Below are positions 25,077 through 37,015 of a stretch of DNA of 37,471 nucleotides, piece after piece. Both the position numbers and the translations under genes were made by a program. The notes below the pieces were generated by a model. The model saw nothing but the letters and a program-made list of their open reading frames with translations, ran no database searches and was not told the origin of the DNA. Within the stretch, counting starts at the first letter, position 1; every line of letters begins with the position of its first letter. The DNA is from Trichoplax adhaerens (Eukaryota; Placozoa; Uniplacotomia; Trichoplacea; Trichoplacidae), in NCBI RefSeq assembly GCF_000150275.1, contig NW_002060947.1, positions 8,527,517-8,564,987 on the forward strand, read 5' to 3'.

Positions 25077-27641
25077 TGAAAATGTCGGAACATATATACC
25101 ATTTTAAAACTGGAAAGTTTTGAGGCAAGGGCTTATATGCTCCGACAACATATAAAATTTATATTTTTTGCTCTTTCAATAAAGCTAAATCTTAATATTT
25201 ACAATAAATCTGACAAACTTTAGATTTTTAAACCGAGTTAAGCGTTATTGGAACAAAGTTTAAGTTTCAACAGTATCTATAAAAAATAGATAATATAATT
25301 TTTTGTTTTACTTGATTCACTTACTTAAAATTCTAGAGCAAGTTCTATTAATTCATCGATGCGTTAATCATTAGAATAAGAACACCATATCCTATCGAAG
25401 TACCAACAAAATTATCATACTAAACGACGACCATAGTGCATTTTCAGTAGCACTTATACGTGGTTATGAAAATAAATAAGAATTTAACTTTATTATTAAA
25501 CTCAATAGAGTACAGTTGTCATCCAAAAAATTAGGTATCTATTTGATTTAAAAGATAAAACGCCCTTTAATGCTCATGGTAACAGTATTCTTTTATAGAA
25601 TGGTATTGTAATCATTTTCTTTTTGTAACGGACAAATATCTATAATAAAATTTAGATCAGCATTCAAGCTTTAGCTAAGAAAATCTTAAAGAAAATAGCG
25701 TAAGAGCTTTACAAGGAATGAAATCTACATATTCCATTGCATAAAAAAGAATATTTCACCCACTTGCGCATTTCTGAAACAATAGATTATGACATATGTA
25801 AAATTATGAATTTTGATAAACATAATTGAGCCTTTTTTTGATTGGTTTCATAACATAATTACTTGAAACATTTTTACCAATTTACAAATACTTACCTCTA
25901 AATTATCATACATCTAAATCTATAGATAGATTGATCAATGCAATTTTTAGTTTAGAGCTATCAGACCTTGTTGACAAAGCTTTTAATATCACGGAATAAT
26001 AAGAATTTCTGAAATCTTAGCGCATAATAAATTTGTTTCTTAGATGAGCTCTTAGTAGCAATTTTTTAGTGGATAAAATACCATTGTACTATATGACCCT
26101 AATTCATAAATTGGATCTATGATAGATTTTCAATATTTAAGTATAAACGAAATCACTCATACTTCCATATACTAGATCCAGAAAGTAAGGCAATTAAAAT
26201 CTTAGTTAAATATACATTTTAGCAAATTTTCAGTTTGGAAATAATTTGATATTGAAAATAATATATATCTTAGTGTTACATAATTCATACTTATTTACCA
26301 CTATTGTATTAAAATTATTGTTATCTTAACACACACTCGACTGTAGAAATATGATGGTACACAAAATCGTTTTTAAATATCTATTAATTTTGTTTCGTTG
26401 TATCACTGCGACTAAGAGTAGTTATTATTTTGTGATAATATGTTCGCGAACGTCAGTAAATCATGATTAATTTATTTGTTGTTTGCGATTTAGTTCAATT
26501 AAATATCTTCATTAGTGTTTTCTTGACTAGCTTAGACATATTATCGATAGAATTTTGTATAGCTTTTAGATCGATACTTAAATCAGAATTTAAAAAAAGA
26601 GACATTTTTGAGCCAGTAGTCTCTTACTGCATCAGTTTAAACTGCTCAGATATTTAAAATGATTTTGTATTACTTTTTATTTAATTAGAATTCACTGATC
26701 AAATCTGTGCTAATACAGGCATTACACAATTTGGCAAGGCAAAGCAGTATGAGCAAAGTTTGGCAATAATTCCGACTATATGAGCATATTTCTGTTCACA
26801 TAACGAATTTGTTAATCATCTGTCATATAACGGCATAAACCTTAAATAATAATTGCGTCGAATAATTATTAAGCTATAGTACCTAATCCAATAGTGAATG
26901 CGTCAGTTGAAGCTATTTATAGCAATATTCATCGCGTTTCGTCAACGAAACATTCGCGAAAATTTTTATTGTTACGCATTGCTGTACGAGTTTTGATATA
27001 AATTAATAATGAATAAAAATGTAATATGCAATAATCGTTAATGGTAGTCTTACTTGAAATTAAAGTTGTAATAATCTGCTTCAAATAAGGTTATAAAAAG
27101 GTTCGAGCTATGATAAATTAAAATGAACTAATCATGCTGGCAACCAGCACATAGAGATTTCACTCTAGGCAATGACGTAGCAAAAAGCTTTTTATAAAAA
27201 CATCTCAAATCACAATCTATTCTAAATGTAGATGTATACTATCATTTAAAGCATAGGAACAATTTAACAAAATAATGCATTCATTAATAGATACAATACG
27301 GTATGCCAAAGCTTCTATAATAAAATTTTTAAAATTTGATAGAATATGTAGTAGATAGAAACTATCGAATCGATGGAATGAAAGCGAATTTAACATAGTA
27401 TTGACAAATAGAAAAAGTTAATGTTAAGCTAATTTATAGTCCGCATCATCTTAAAGATTTCATGTACATTATTTTATAGTCCATGGTTCGAGTATAACGT
27501 TAACTCTTACTATAGTTATTTGTTAAATGAGTTTATTATTTCATTTGGATATTGTACAATTGAATATCGCAAAATATTTTCAATCATATCTCGACTGTCT
27601 CCCGTCCTGTCGATACAAGCTTCTTTTATCAGATCAAATCT

Positions 27642-28625
27642 TTATACCCATCTCTTGCTATTACGCTGTAAATTCTTGGTTGTTAAAAGAGTATAACTTA
27701 TTGGATTAGCTGATGCATTAGCAAAAACCAATAAAAAACTGATAATTGTGAGTTGGCTAAGAAGTTTTGGGTCTCCGAATTGAACGTCAGAAATTTCCAG
27801 CATAAATAATATTAGTAATGGCAACCAGATGACACCACTTGTAGTTGCCAAAAACGCAGTCACGATACCTACTCTTCTTTCAATACCAATTCGAGCGCCA
27901 ACAGCTATACGACTTATGCAAGTTAGCTTCCGCTGCACATTACGCAAATGGTTAAATATCCAGAAATAAAGAATCAATGTAGATGTATATGAAAATACTA
28001 TAAATATAAATGATATAGCGGCGTAAATTCTGAAAAAGAGGGTATTGATATCGCTAGAACTGCACAACATACTAAAGTCACTGAAACTATATGGATTTAT
28101 TATAAATGCTGATTGTATCACCACTGTAGTGCTAACACTAAGGCCTAAAGTCCAACAAAATGCGACGGCTTTTTTTATATTTGCCAAAGTAATATGATGC
28201 TTACTATGTGGTGCTATAATATTTACGGAACGATCTGCTGCTATTATTAATGTAATCATAGCAGACATAAAGACAGATAAATTAGAAATAAACCGCGCAA
28301 AATAGCAAGAAGGACTTATTAACCAGATGTTAGTCACATTGTTACAAGAACGATTGATTCCACAAGAAAATACTGAACAGTGATATTTTGTGTAGTAAAT
28401 ATCAGCGCTAGCTATTGTTGCTAAATAGCTTGCACCACAAAGGTCACAAGCAGCCAAATTTGCTATTAGGAAAGCGTGAATTTTACTCGTTGTTCGACGG
28501 TGCTTTTGCGTACAATCTCGAACACTATTGATTATGACATAGATATTAGCTAAGATACCAGCAATTCCAAAAGCCCAAGAGATAATTAATGCTACCACAT
28601 TATCATGAAATATAGCGTGCCACAT
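27642..28625 (-). CDS. intact single-exon class A GPCR, LGR-like, DRS variant (receptor copy 4)
   Basis: Predicted 327-aa plasma-membrane receptor with an ATG at 28625 (M-W-H-A-I-F-H-D-N) aligned with the other copies. Landmarks are TM1 with GIAGILANIYV about 20-30, the TM2 motif NLAACD with Asp61, an ECL1 with extra cysteines 83/88/94 and the sequon Asn96-Val-Thr in CNNVTNIW, TM3 Cys107, and DRS at 131-133 in place of DRY. ECL2 Cys188, TM6 IWLP with Trp267, TM7 NPISY 307-311 and a tail of about 16 residues ending in TAA follow. The Tyr-to-Ser change in DRY is tolerated in some class A receptors but is unique among these copies. It is the most divergent copy. An AATAAA on the minus strand at 27532-27537, about 105 bases past the stop, is a plausible polyadenylation signal. 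Ligand and G-protein are unknown. Confidence 0.92.
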   Translation of the reverse strand: MWHAIFHDNVVALIISWAFGIAGILANIYVIINSVRDCTQKHRRTTSKIHAFLIANLAACDLCGASYLATIASADIYYTKYHCSVFSCGINRSCNNVTNIWLISPSCYFARFISNLSVFMSAMITLIIAADRSVNIIAPHSKHHITLANIKKAVAFCWTLGLSVSTTVVIQSAFIINPYSFSDFSMLCSSSDINTLFFRIYAAISFIFIVFSYTSTLILYFWIFNHLRNVQRKLTCISRIAVGARIGIERRVGIVTAFLATTSGVIWLPLLILFMLEISDVQFGDPKLLSQLTIISFLLVFANASANPISYTLLTTKNLQRNSKRWV

Positions 28626-31600
28626 AATTTTTTAACTCACGTTATTTCGGTTCTTTTATGCTTAACCAATGTTCTATTGGTCCTTGATATCGATGAAGTG
28701 AATTCAAACTTAGTAAAAATATATTCAGCCACGTCAGTGTTAAGGCAATAATATTAAATATTGTAAAGTTGTAATATAATTAAAGTAAGGTTCTTAGATT
28801 AAATCACAGTTACCATGACACAGACGTCAATATAAGATAGAATAACGATCAATATATGAAGTTTTTATGGCAACCTGGTTAAGCTGATCGCCCTTTCGAT
28901 ATATACTATTAAATTGTTCGTCTATAAAAGTACGTATACACAGCTCATACCGTTTGACTATCTCATCAAAATTTTTACCCAGAAACAGCCTTGATACAGT
29001 ACAACATAAATTGGCAATGAAGGTAGAGTGAGATTGTAAAGTGGAAAATGAATTGACTAAAATTTAACCATTTATAGAACGAAGGTGAATAATAATATAA
29101 TTAATTGCCTTACCGTTATTATTATTTGCATAGGAAAATGGTATAAATAATGAATGAAAATTAAAAAGTTATTGACAATAATTTAATTTAAACAACAAGA
29201 AAGTCTATCGAATATATAGATTAATAACGCAACAAATAATACTTCAAACATTAACATATATGGGGAAATAAATTAGTTATTACAATTATTTGATAGATAC
29301 ATATATTAAAATTTAAGTTAGTAACTATTATATATTACATGTAACTTTTATGCAAATTTATTTGATTTATTCCAACTTCTAGGTTATTGACGATCAAAAA
29401 CAGAAATTTGATGAAAGATATAGGATCAATTAACGAAAGAATCAGAAAACTATTTTAATCTACTTATTTAATGTTCATACTCTAAAACATGTTTATTTGC
29501 TATTTGCAGAATAAGACATAAATTAAATTTTGAAATCAATAAAATGAAATACTCATAATGTCTTTAACTAATAAGTTTTTCAACTATTTCTCTAGAATGG
29601 AAAACATAAATGGTATGTATTTTACTGTGCTAGTAATATTTCTAGATTGCATACTAAATTTAATTACCTATTTCTTTGTCTTGCTAAGAAAGACGACTTA
29701 TAAAAGACTGTCCCTACGTTACCATTTAAAACTTTCGTGAAAGAAAGAATAAAGTCCATCAATATTTTAATATGCAAGGAACTAAAATATTATTGCTATA
29801 ATTAAATCTAATTTTTAAAGATTTCTAAGCCAGGTTTAAATACAGCGAAAGTTTTCGCTTGAATTTTATACACAGTCTGAAATAAAGTACTTGTATGCCG
29901 CATTCGTAATCATCGGCTAGGTCCGTACAATAGATCATGCTATAGTATGTTTCGGTTTCTATTGAACTATAATTAGTTAGATCGTAAACTTTTATAGTTT
30001 AAAGTTATTCACATCCTTTATCTCTAATATAAATTTTAATGAATGCTGATACAAAGGTGTAAACGTTTTGCTAAATCCTACAACTGCGTTTGCCTTTACT
30101 AGCTGAAATACAGCAATAGGTGATATCCAAACCAAATATTAAATGTTTCAGTTCGAATATCTAATATCGAATTACGAATAGTATCATTCTAATTAAATTC
30201 ATTAATTTATTTCGTTATCAGAGATCCATCTATAACTGTACGAAATTAAGATAGATCCAAAAGCTTGAAAAATTTTAGTTATCAGGATCTTTCTTCACTT
30301 AGAAATATAGATGGATAATTGAGTAATCTGCAAAGAGCTCAAGCACTAAAGTTTGCGATATAAAAACATTAAAATGTATGAACTTTGCTTTTTGCGTCGC
30401 AGATATGACAAAAACATCTGGTGATAAATGGACGATACAGTCAATTACTTTCGCTTCGGTATTAGAAAGTGTAATTTAATTAACTAAATTTTAATCGTAA
30501 ATATCTGATCTAATTAGAAATATTTAAATTAAGTATAAATTATTCTATGCATCAGACCACGTTTATTAAAAATTATTTCGGATATTACCAATTAACTTTG
30601 TAGGTTAACAATACAATAGTATTGATAAAATATAAGATAAGCGTGCTTGATATAAAATTGCCTGAATGCGGATGACATATTGGAAACTAAGGTTAATAAA
30701 ATTAATCAATAACGGCAAATATTTCTAATTTAAAAATCGATATGATCTGTAGAATGTCCTTGCACATTCCTTAATAAATAATTAATACTAGCTTGATTTT
30801 GATTTTTTAATCAGCCAGAACATTTTTGTACTCCCACATCAGTATTAATGATAGAAATTCAGTCTGGTATAGTTCTATTGTTGTTGTTGCCTTAATCTAT
30901 AACTCATGTACCCACGACTTACAGAATTATAGTGTAACTTGGGAGTTAGTGCATCCACAAACCAGCTTCGTGACAAGAATAACGTAAAACAAATCTCTAA
31001 ATTTCTTAAGTCTCCGGGATTCAGTATCTCTTAACTATCTCATAAGAATTTGGACGCCTTTGCTTCGACGTTAAGCGACTAGAGAATTCCGATTTTATTC
31101 AGCTATCCGCCGAGCTTTAATACCCTTCGATAGCAGGTAGAGTGAATGAGTCATCATAATATTATGAAATTTAATTCATATGGGATAGCTAAATCAATAC
31201 AGAGATATTTATGATCGTAAAAATATACCAAACAGTTTTAGATAATTAGACTACATCACATGCATTCACAGAGTAGTTTATAGCGTATTATCTATATTTG
31301 GATATCTTCAAGATATTAATCACGAGTGTCACAAGACATAGCACTGTAATCAATTAACATCAGTTACTATATAAGAACTCTTACTACAGTGAAGCATAAT
31401 TTACTGTAAGAAATAATAACTATCATGGTTCTAACTGTAAGCTATTAACAGTTATCACCATATATAGATGTTAATTCACTAAAAGTAATCATTTAATTCC
31501 TCATGGTAGTTTATACCGTGACATTGCGTTGAAACTGCTTTTAATTTCCTAGATATGATATGGTGTAGCATCTTCAAAGACAAGGGACTATATGATTTAC

Positions 31601-33462
31601 TTATAATTAAAACACGGACATGAGTTATAATAAGTTTAGCTGATAACTATTCTATCCAATCTAGTCTGATTCTAACAAAGTAATTGTTTCAGATATATAA
31701 AATTGAAAAATGGATTTTATTACAGAGTTTAAGAATCATGATGCAATAATTGTCTATCACAAAAATCTAATCTAAAGTATCATTAAGTCGAAAGAGAGAA
31801 GTCCAGTCTGTTATAATTTGCATTTGTTATCCTGAAGCTGCTTTAGTCAGCGTATCACCGAAATTTCCGTTTTTGCCATTGGTATAGCTTGAAGCTAATC
31901 ATCCAACTTAATGGACTACTATAACTGAATAAAGACGCCTAATAGTAGGTTTATCTTAGAACTTTAGTCGAAGTACCTTGCGCAATCATTAAATACGATA
32001 TTAAGATCTTCAGATCTGGGTAATTGCTAGCTCTTACCTGCACCAAGTATATTAAATTATAGTACAACCTAAGCCCATCTTTATAGTTTTTAAATTCATT
32101 TCGTTCGATCTATTTACCGTAGTAAATTTGCCTATAATCAGTCTTGAGTCATCAAATACCGTACCAGACTTCTCATCAAGCAGATAATCAATATCCTTTA
32201 AAGTACGAATCAATTAGTTAAAAATGTTATTACACATCTATAAATGTCTAATATTGTAAAACTGCATGACATCTTCACAATTACAATACTCTAAGCTACA
32301 TAAATCTCCCATTATTTTATGATTAATTAACTCACTGATATTGGTAATTATTGTGTAGTACGCTCCGCCACATTTATCATGTTGTACTTTTAGTACGATG
32401 TAGTATTATATATAGCATTAATACATTTCGATTGCTATTGTATGTTTGCGTTAATTCGATATTACCTGAATTTAGGACCTTAAAAACTTGCTATTGTCAC
32501 AGGTTATATAAAAATAATCGAGATTGATTATTTACAGTATTCTACACATGTGATATACCACACTTGTTAATTCTACATGTTAATTGTAGATTGTGCTGCG
32601 TGCACTAATGAATCTACTATTACACAAACTTGCAATTACATTGCGTTAAAAGTGTGAACAACGCACGTATATAAGCCGCTGTTTTTCAATACATTAAAGA
32701 GAGAGTTAGTTGTTAGTTTTAAAATAACTTCAACTGCGTGTTGAATTTCTCGCCTGTTTGCTTATTGAGAGTAGTACGAACCTTCAATATGGTTACTAGT
32801 ATTAACTCTAGACAGTAATTCATAACAGTAATCAACAATTTCTAATACAGTAAATAGCAGTCATCTAATATTAACATCACGATAAAATCTATTATTAGAA
32901 ACTTAACTATATCAAATTAAACAATCAATACGATCAGTTATATGTACATCATTACATTAGCGACTTATCTCATATATAAATTAGTCACCTTATGAAGAAT
33001 TGCAGACTAAATCCATGTAGTAATTTTAAATCGAATTATCATTCAGGAATGCGATATGATAAATGAATTTTCAAAAATATAATATTGGCGTTGAATACAC
33101 CGATTAGTACCTACTTTAAACAGATAGTTAGGCTTTAATTATTCCAATAAGAAGTTAATATCTAGTAATTTGATTATCATTCGTTTTTAAGTGTCGAGAT
33201 TTATCAGATATATTGATATTAAACACATATTTAAATGTAGCTTATCCGTCGTAGTCCAAACCTTAATTATTATATAGCATGTTGCAATCTTGTAAAATAG
33301 CATATTACAATAAATTTAATTTAATTACTTTTTCATTAGAATGCTTTCGGGTAATTCTTATATTAGCATTACATTTTTGAGTAGTTAAATTTGTTAGTTC
33401 TCAAACAAATTATAAATGAGTTATTGAAGCCCATGTTTTACCAACAATCTGTCAATAATCTT
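28626..33462. other. intergenic region between receptor copies 4 and 5
   Basis: Contains a plus-strand frame at 29558-29740 with a TM7-like end, a 33-codon frame at 30378-30479 and repeat R1 copy A. The remainder, including about 32100-33460, shows nothing I can support. Confidence 0.5.
31822..32060 (+). repeat. dispersed repeat R1, copy A (about 240 bases)
   Basis: Shares a collinear series of blocks with 35131-35400: GTATAGCTTGAAG, AACTTAAT, AACTGAATAAA, GCCTAAT, CGAAGTACC, GCAATCA, AGATCTTCAGATCT and GTATATTAAATT. It has the same orientation as copy B and about 65-70% identity by eye. The nature is unknown; it is not a tRNA or a coding frame that I can see. It lies about 1.4 kb past the 3' end of decayed receptor copy 5. 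Confidence 0.7.
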
Positions 33463-34285
33463 TCAATTTCCAATTTTTCTGATCAATAATTTTATTTTTT
33501 TCAAAGTTAAGCCTAAATAACCAATCGGATTTACTACAGAATTCATAAACAGTAATATGAAAGCAACGATACTAAAGTGCATATCTGCTGCTTGTCTTGC
33601 ATAGCATAAATTGGTATTATGCAGAAAGAAAATGACAACTCCAGGTAGCTAATTGAGTAGATTAGTTAAAGCTAAAAATCCCGTAACGCAACTAAGATAT
33701 CGTTCTGATTCGTAAAGAGTGGTAACATTCAGATTATTAACTCTGGTAAGGGCATCTTTTATAGGATGTATGTGGACTGTAATTACCATATAGAGTAATA
33801 CAGTCCCAATAAATAAAAAAATAAATAATAAGGTATAATCTATTCCTCCTACGATTAGAAATATAAACTAATCCATATCATTGAAGTAGCAAGAGGCGGT
33901 GAAATAATCATTTATGTTGGAAAAGTAAATTTTTACGATCGAATGAGAACAAAAATAGCGAAACATATTCCGAGTAGTCAAAGTATCCTGCAAGTCAATC
34001 TCGCACGATTGATAGTTAAAGGACGAGAAGTATAAGGTATCATGACGTTTGTGTACTATAATAATGATCAACACTGGTTATAATTATTAAATATAATGCC
34101 TGAAAAATCGGCTACAGCTAAATTTGCAATAAGAAACTTATGAACTTTACGGATTTGGCTGTTTTTGCGAAGTAATAAATTGACTTAAAATGACTTCAAT
34201 ACGACATAAATGTTAGCTATTAATCCAACAACTCCAAAAATGCAAGAATAATGGCAATTTTATTTCCTTCAAAAAATCGAGTTTA
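33463..34285 (-). pseudogene. decayed LGR-like GPCR with deleted TM3-TM4 and stop codons (receptor copy 5)
   Basis: TM1 is split between frames near 34210-34280 (ILAF, then GVVGLIANIYVV), with no ATG at the expected start. TM2 reads HKFLIANLAVADFSG near 34100-34150, then the frame shifts again. From 34074 down to the stop at 33463 one frame holds ECL1-like residues, ECL2 (YFTASCYFNDMD), TM5, TM6, TM7 (NSVVNPIGYL) and a lysine-rich tail. This frame is broken by TAG at 33868-33870 and by TAG at 33649-33651, exactly where relatives have the Trp of SWLP. Only about 50 codons separate the end of TM2 from ECL2, against about 110 in intact copies. No DRY motif is found, so TM3-TM4 were probably deleted. 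It is a clear pseudogene. Confidence 0.87.
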
Positions 34286-34842
34286 TTATTATCTTCTTTC
34301 AAAGGACTTCAACTCTATCTTAATTCATTAAAGTTATTAGTGAAAATAAATATTTGTAAGACGGCTATAACTGTTTCAAAGGAGAAAGAAGATTTGGCGT
34401 ATGAAAGAAAAAATATGACATTTCTAGCTAGGCATACTAGGTTTAATACATATTTTTTATCCTAAGAAAACTAGTAAAAATTTATTATAGAAAATTTTAT
34501 TACTGGCTACAGCAATTTCATTACATAAAGATTATTTAACGTACGATTTTTTATCACCAATTAACCGTCTTAATTGGATTATTAGAGACCCCTGTACTAT
34601 TAAAATTGACTGAAATGGAATAATTTTTGTAAATAGTGCACAGTTAGCTAGCAACTGTGATTTCTTTAGGCAAAAGCTGGATATCTACTTTCTTACTGCA
34701 TTAAATTTTTAAATGGCTCGAAGCAGGAATTGTTGTTCGTAATTAATTGAATAACTGGGTCAGTATTGTAATTTTAATGGATCTTTAGCCAATTCTGTTC
34801 TTGACCATCGTAACATTAGCATTGCTCCCATAAATGCTCATG

Positions 34843-34982
34843 TTTAAGGTCGTTACGCTATATGAGTAGGGAATAAATTGCATACTTGACTGTAAGAATG
34901 GAAGCAGCTATTTTTAAGGTCATTAAGTTGTATGAGAATAGATCAAATCGCATAATTGATTGTGGCAATTCTAGTAGCTAAT
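34843..34982. repeat. tandem duplication, 70-base unit, 2 copies
   Basis: TTTAAGGTC starts at 34843 and again at 34913, exactly 70 bases apart. The copies share TATGAG, AATAGATCAAAT/AATAAATTGCAT-like strings, TTGACTGT/TTGATTGT and AGCAGCTA/AGTAGCTA in the same order, at about 70% identity by eye. It lies between receptor copies 5 and 6. Confidence 0.7.
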
Positions 34983-35130
34983 TCTAGATTATATACGTTG
35001 TATATATTGTAGCCATTTTAAGGCGGCATCAATGTTAGAATTTCGATAAGTTAATATACTGTACTAAGTATTTTATTTTTGTAAAAATTTACTGAAACGC
35101 TCATAATGAAGAATGTTCTGATTTTGTGTT

Positions 35131-35400
35131 TATTATACAGAAACTGCTTTAATCTGTGTATCACTGAAAGCCCGAACACCCGGTTGTTACCGTCGGTGTA
35201 GCTTGAAGCCAGACACATAACTTAATACTGTACAAGTTATCTAGACATCGATTTTAACTGAATAAAAATGCCTAATCGATTTTAAGTGTATCTAAGAACT
35301 TTATTCGGAGTACCGTAAGCAATCAGCAAGTGCTATAGTTAGATCTTCAAATCTAGTTAATTGCTTGCTCATGTAACATTCGTGCTTTGAATGTATTAAA
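35131..35400 (+). repeat. dispersed repeat R1, copy B (about 270 bases)
   Basis: Partner of 31822-32060, with blocks GTGTAGCTTGAAG, AACTTAAT, AACTGAATAAA, GCCTAAT, GGAGTACC, GCAATCAG, AGATCTTCAAATCT and GTATTAAATTG in the same order. It lies about 0.6 kb past the 3' end of receptor copy 6, so it sits on the same side of a receptor as copy A and may belong to the duplicated unit. Confidence 0.7.
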
Positions 35401-36033
35401 TTGTAATAAACTTTAGTAGAAATACAGTCGAATTATTAAATAAAAATTCAACACTCTGGCGATAAACATTTGAGAGTAAATGATAAAGGTAGAGAAGATA
35501 CTGTAATAGCTGCTAGGCTAAAAAATGCGACAATTTTATTATAATTTATTCACCGCTTTACTATTCCTTTTATAATGCCTCAAAACATTAGAACTCTTTG
35601 GATTCTTTTTTATACATGAAAGTAGACCAGTTGTTACTGGCATTAAGTTCGTAGACTTATTGTTATATTGCAATGAATATAGTACCGTTTAAAACTAGTA
35701 TTACAGTTAATCGCCTTGTACGAAATTTCTCGATATATGATATTTCTCTAGCTAAAAAGTTAGTACGTTAACATAAGTCGACAGCAAAATATTTTAGAGC
35801 ATTACATCAGATTTGAATGTGCTAAGATTCAGATAAATAAGCCAATCGTATGGATTCTGTCCTATTTTGTAAGAATCAGTTAAATTGTGGAGGGTAGAAT
35901 ACTGTCACATTTATATGTGATAGATGCAATCTAATCAGAATATTATGAAAAGATAAGTTAGATTAATTTGTAAATTGTGTTCAACTTTGAATCTGTGATA
36001 TCTATGCGAACAGTATCATGCATACTAACTATT

Positions 36034-37015
36034 TTAACAATACCGTTTACAAAATGTTGAAGTAAATATAAGATATAGAATTGGATTGAGAGCTGAGTTA
36101 ATAAACAAACACAAAAATCCAACTAAAGATAAATATTGATCAATTGGTGTATGAGTAAATGGACTATCAACGTAACTAGCAATCATGATAATGAGTCCTG
36201 GTAGCCAACTTATCATATTTGTTAGTATTATGATTGAAGTTACGATAGTAACGTATTTTTCGGCGTTTACTTTAGACTTAAAGCAACTTTTGTCTATTGC
36301 AGCAAGATTTTTTCTATTTTGACGCATGTAGGTAATGATTTTAGCGTAAAGCACGGTTGTGGATAAGTAACAGCTAATAATGATAACAAAAGTAAGAATC
36401 GCAATAATTTGAAAAAATTGATTCGTGGTATTTCCATATTGGCACATATTAGTAAAATCATCAAATTCATTGAGCTTTTGCAGTTCCCATGATTTTACTA
36501 TGGCTATTATGGCAAAAATTATTACAATTAACCAAGATATTGATGTTGTTCGTCGAATTTGAGCCATTGTAAGCCGTTTCGAATTATATGGATAGACATT
36601 AGACAATAGCCCGATAACGATCTATGGCAATAATTAATGTGATGAAGGTCGGCACATAAATAGCTATGATAGATACAAATCGGGCGACAGAACACATAGA
36701 ATTTAGAAGCCAAATATTTGTTAAATTGTTACATGTTTTATTTAATTCGCAGATATAAAGGTCGCTATGATAGCGTCCGTAAAAGTAGTCAGCACCCGCA
36801 ATGATAACGCAGTAGAATGAACCACATAAATCAGCTACAGCAAGATTAGCTATTAAAAAGGTGTAAATAATTCCGCTTTTGCCTGTTTTGTGATACAACA
36901 TATACCTTCGAACGGTCAAAAATATAACATAGATGTTAGCCACTATACCAAATAGCCCAAATGTCCAAGCAAGAATCGTAGCTGCATCATTTTCGTGAAG
37001 GATTCCATTCAGCAT
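36034..37015 (-). pseudogene. full-length LGR-like GPCR broken by a 7-base duplication (receptor copy 6)
   Basis: The ATG at 37015 (M-L-N-G-I-L-H-E-N) begins a frame through TM1 (FGIVANIYV), TM2 (NLAVADLCG), ECL1 with CNNLTNIW, the TM3 Cys and IAIDRYRAIV, ending in TAA at 36599-36601. The rest continues one frame over from about 36595 to 36034: TM4, ECL2 (FTNMCQYG), TM5, TM6 (SWLPG), TM7 (NPILY) and a short tail. At the junction the plus strand reads AGACATT then AGACAAT (36594-36607), a near-perfect 7-base tandem duplication. Without one unit, the spacing from DRY to the following Pro matches the intact paralogues exactly. No other lesion is visible, so this is a very recent null, a polymorphism or an error. 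Confidence 0.87.

Larger units (their letters stand above)
20601..27641. other. 7-kb intergenic region between receptor copies 3 and 4
   Basis: Holds repeat R2 copy B, a zinc-knuckle-like fragment at 23013-23102, the tandem repeat at 24544, the possible two-exon gene at 24796-25076, and two short plus-strand frames (26463-26657, 27527-27709) with similar beginnings. The stretches about 21150-22980 and 25080-26460 look empty. Confidence 0.5.
34286..36033. other. intergenic region between receptor copies 5 and 6
   Basis: Contains the 70-base tandem duplication and repeat R1 copy B. No coding frame of note. Confidence 0.55.

Noticed and set aside
28820-28870. Minus-strand YIDRYSIL-like string upstream of receptor copy 4
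   Set aside because: No TM2, TM3 or TM4 context around it; probably chance.
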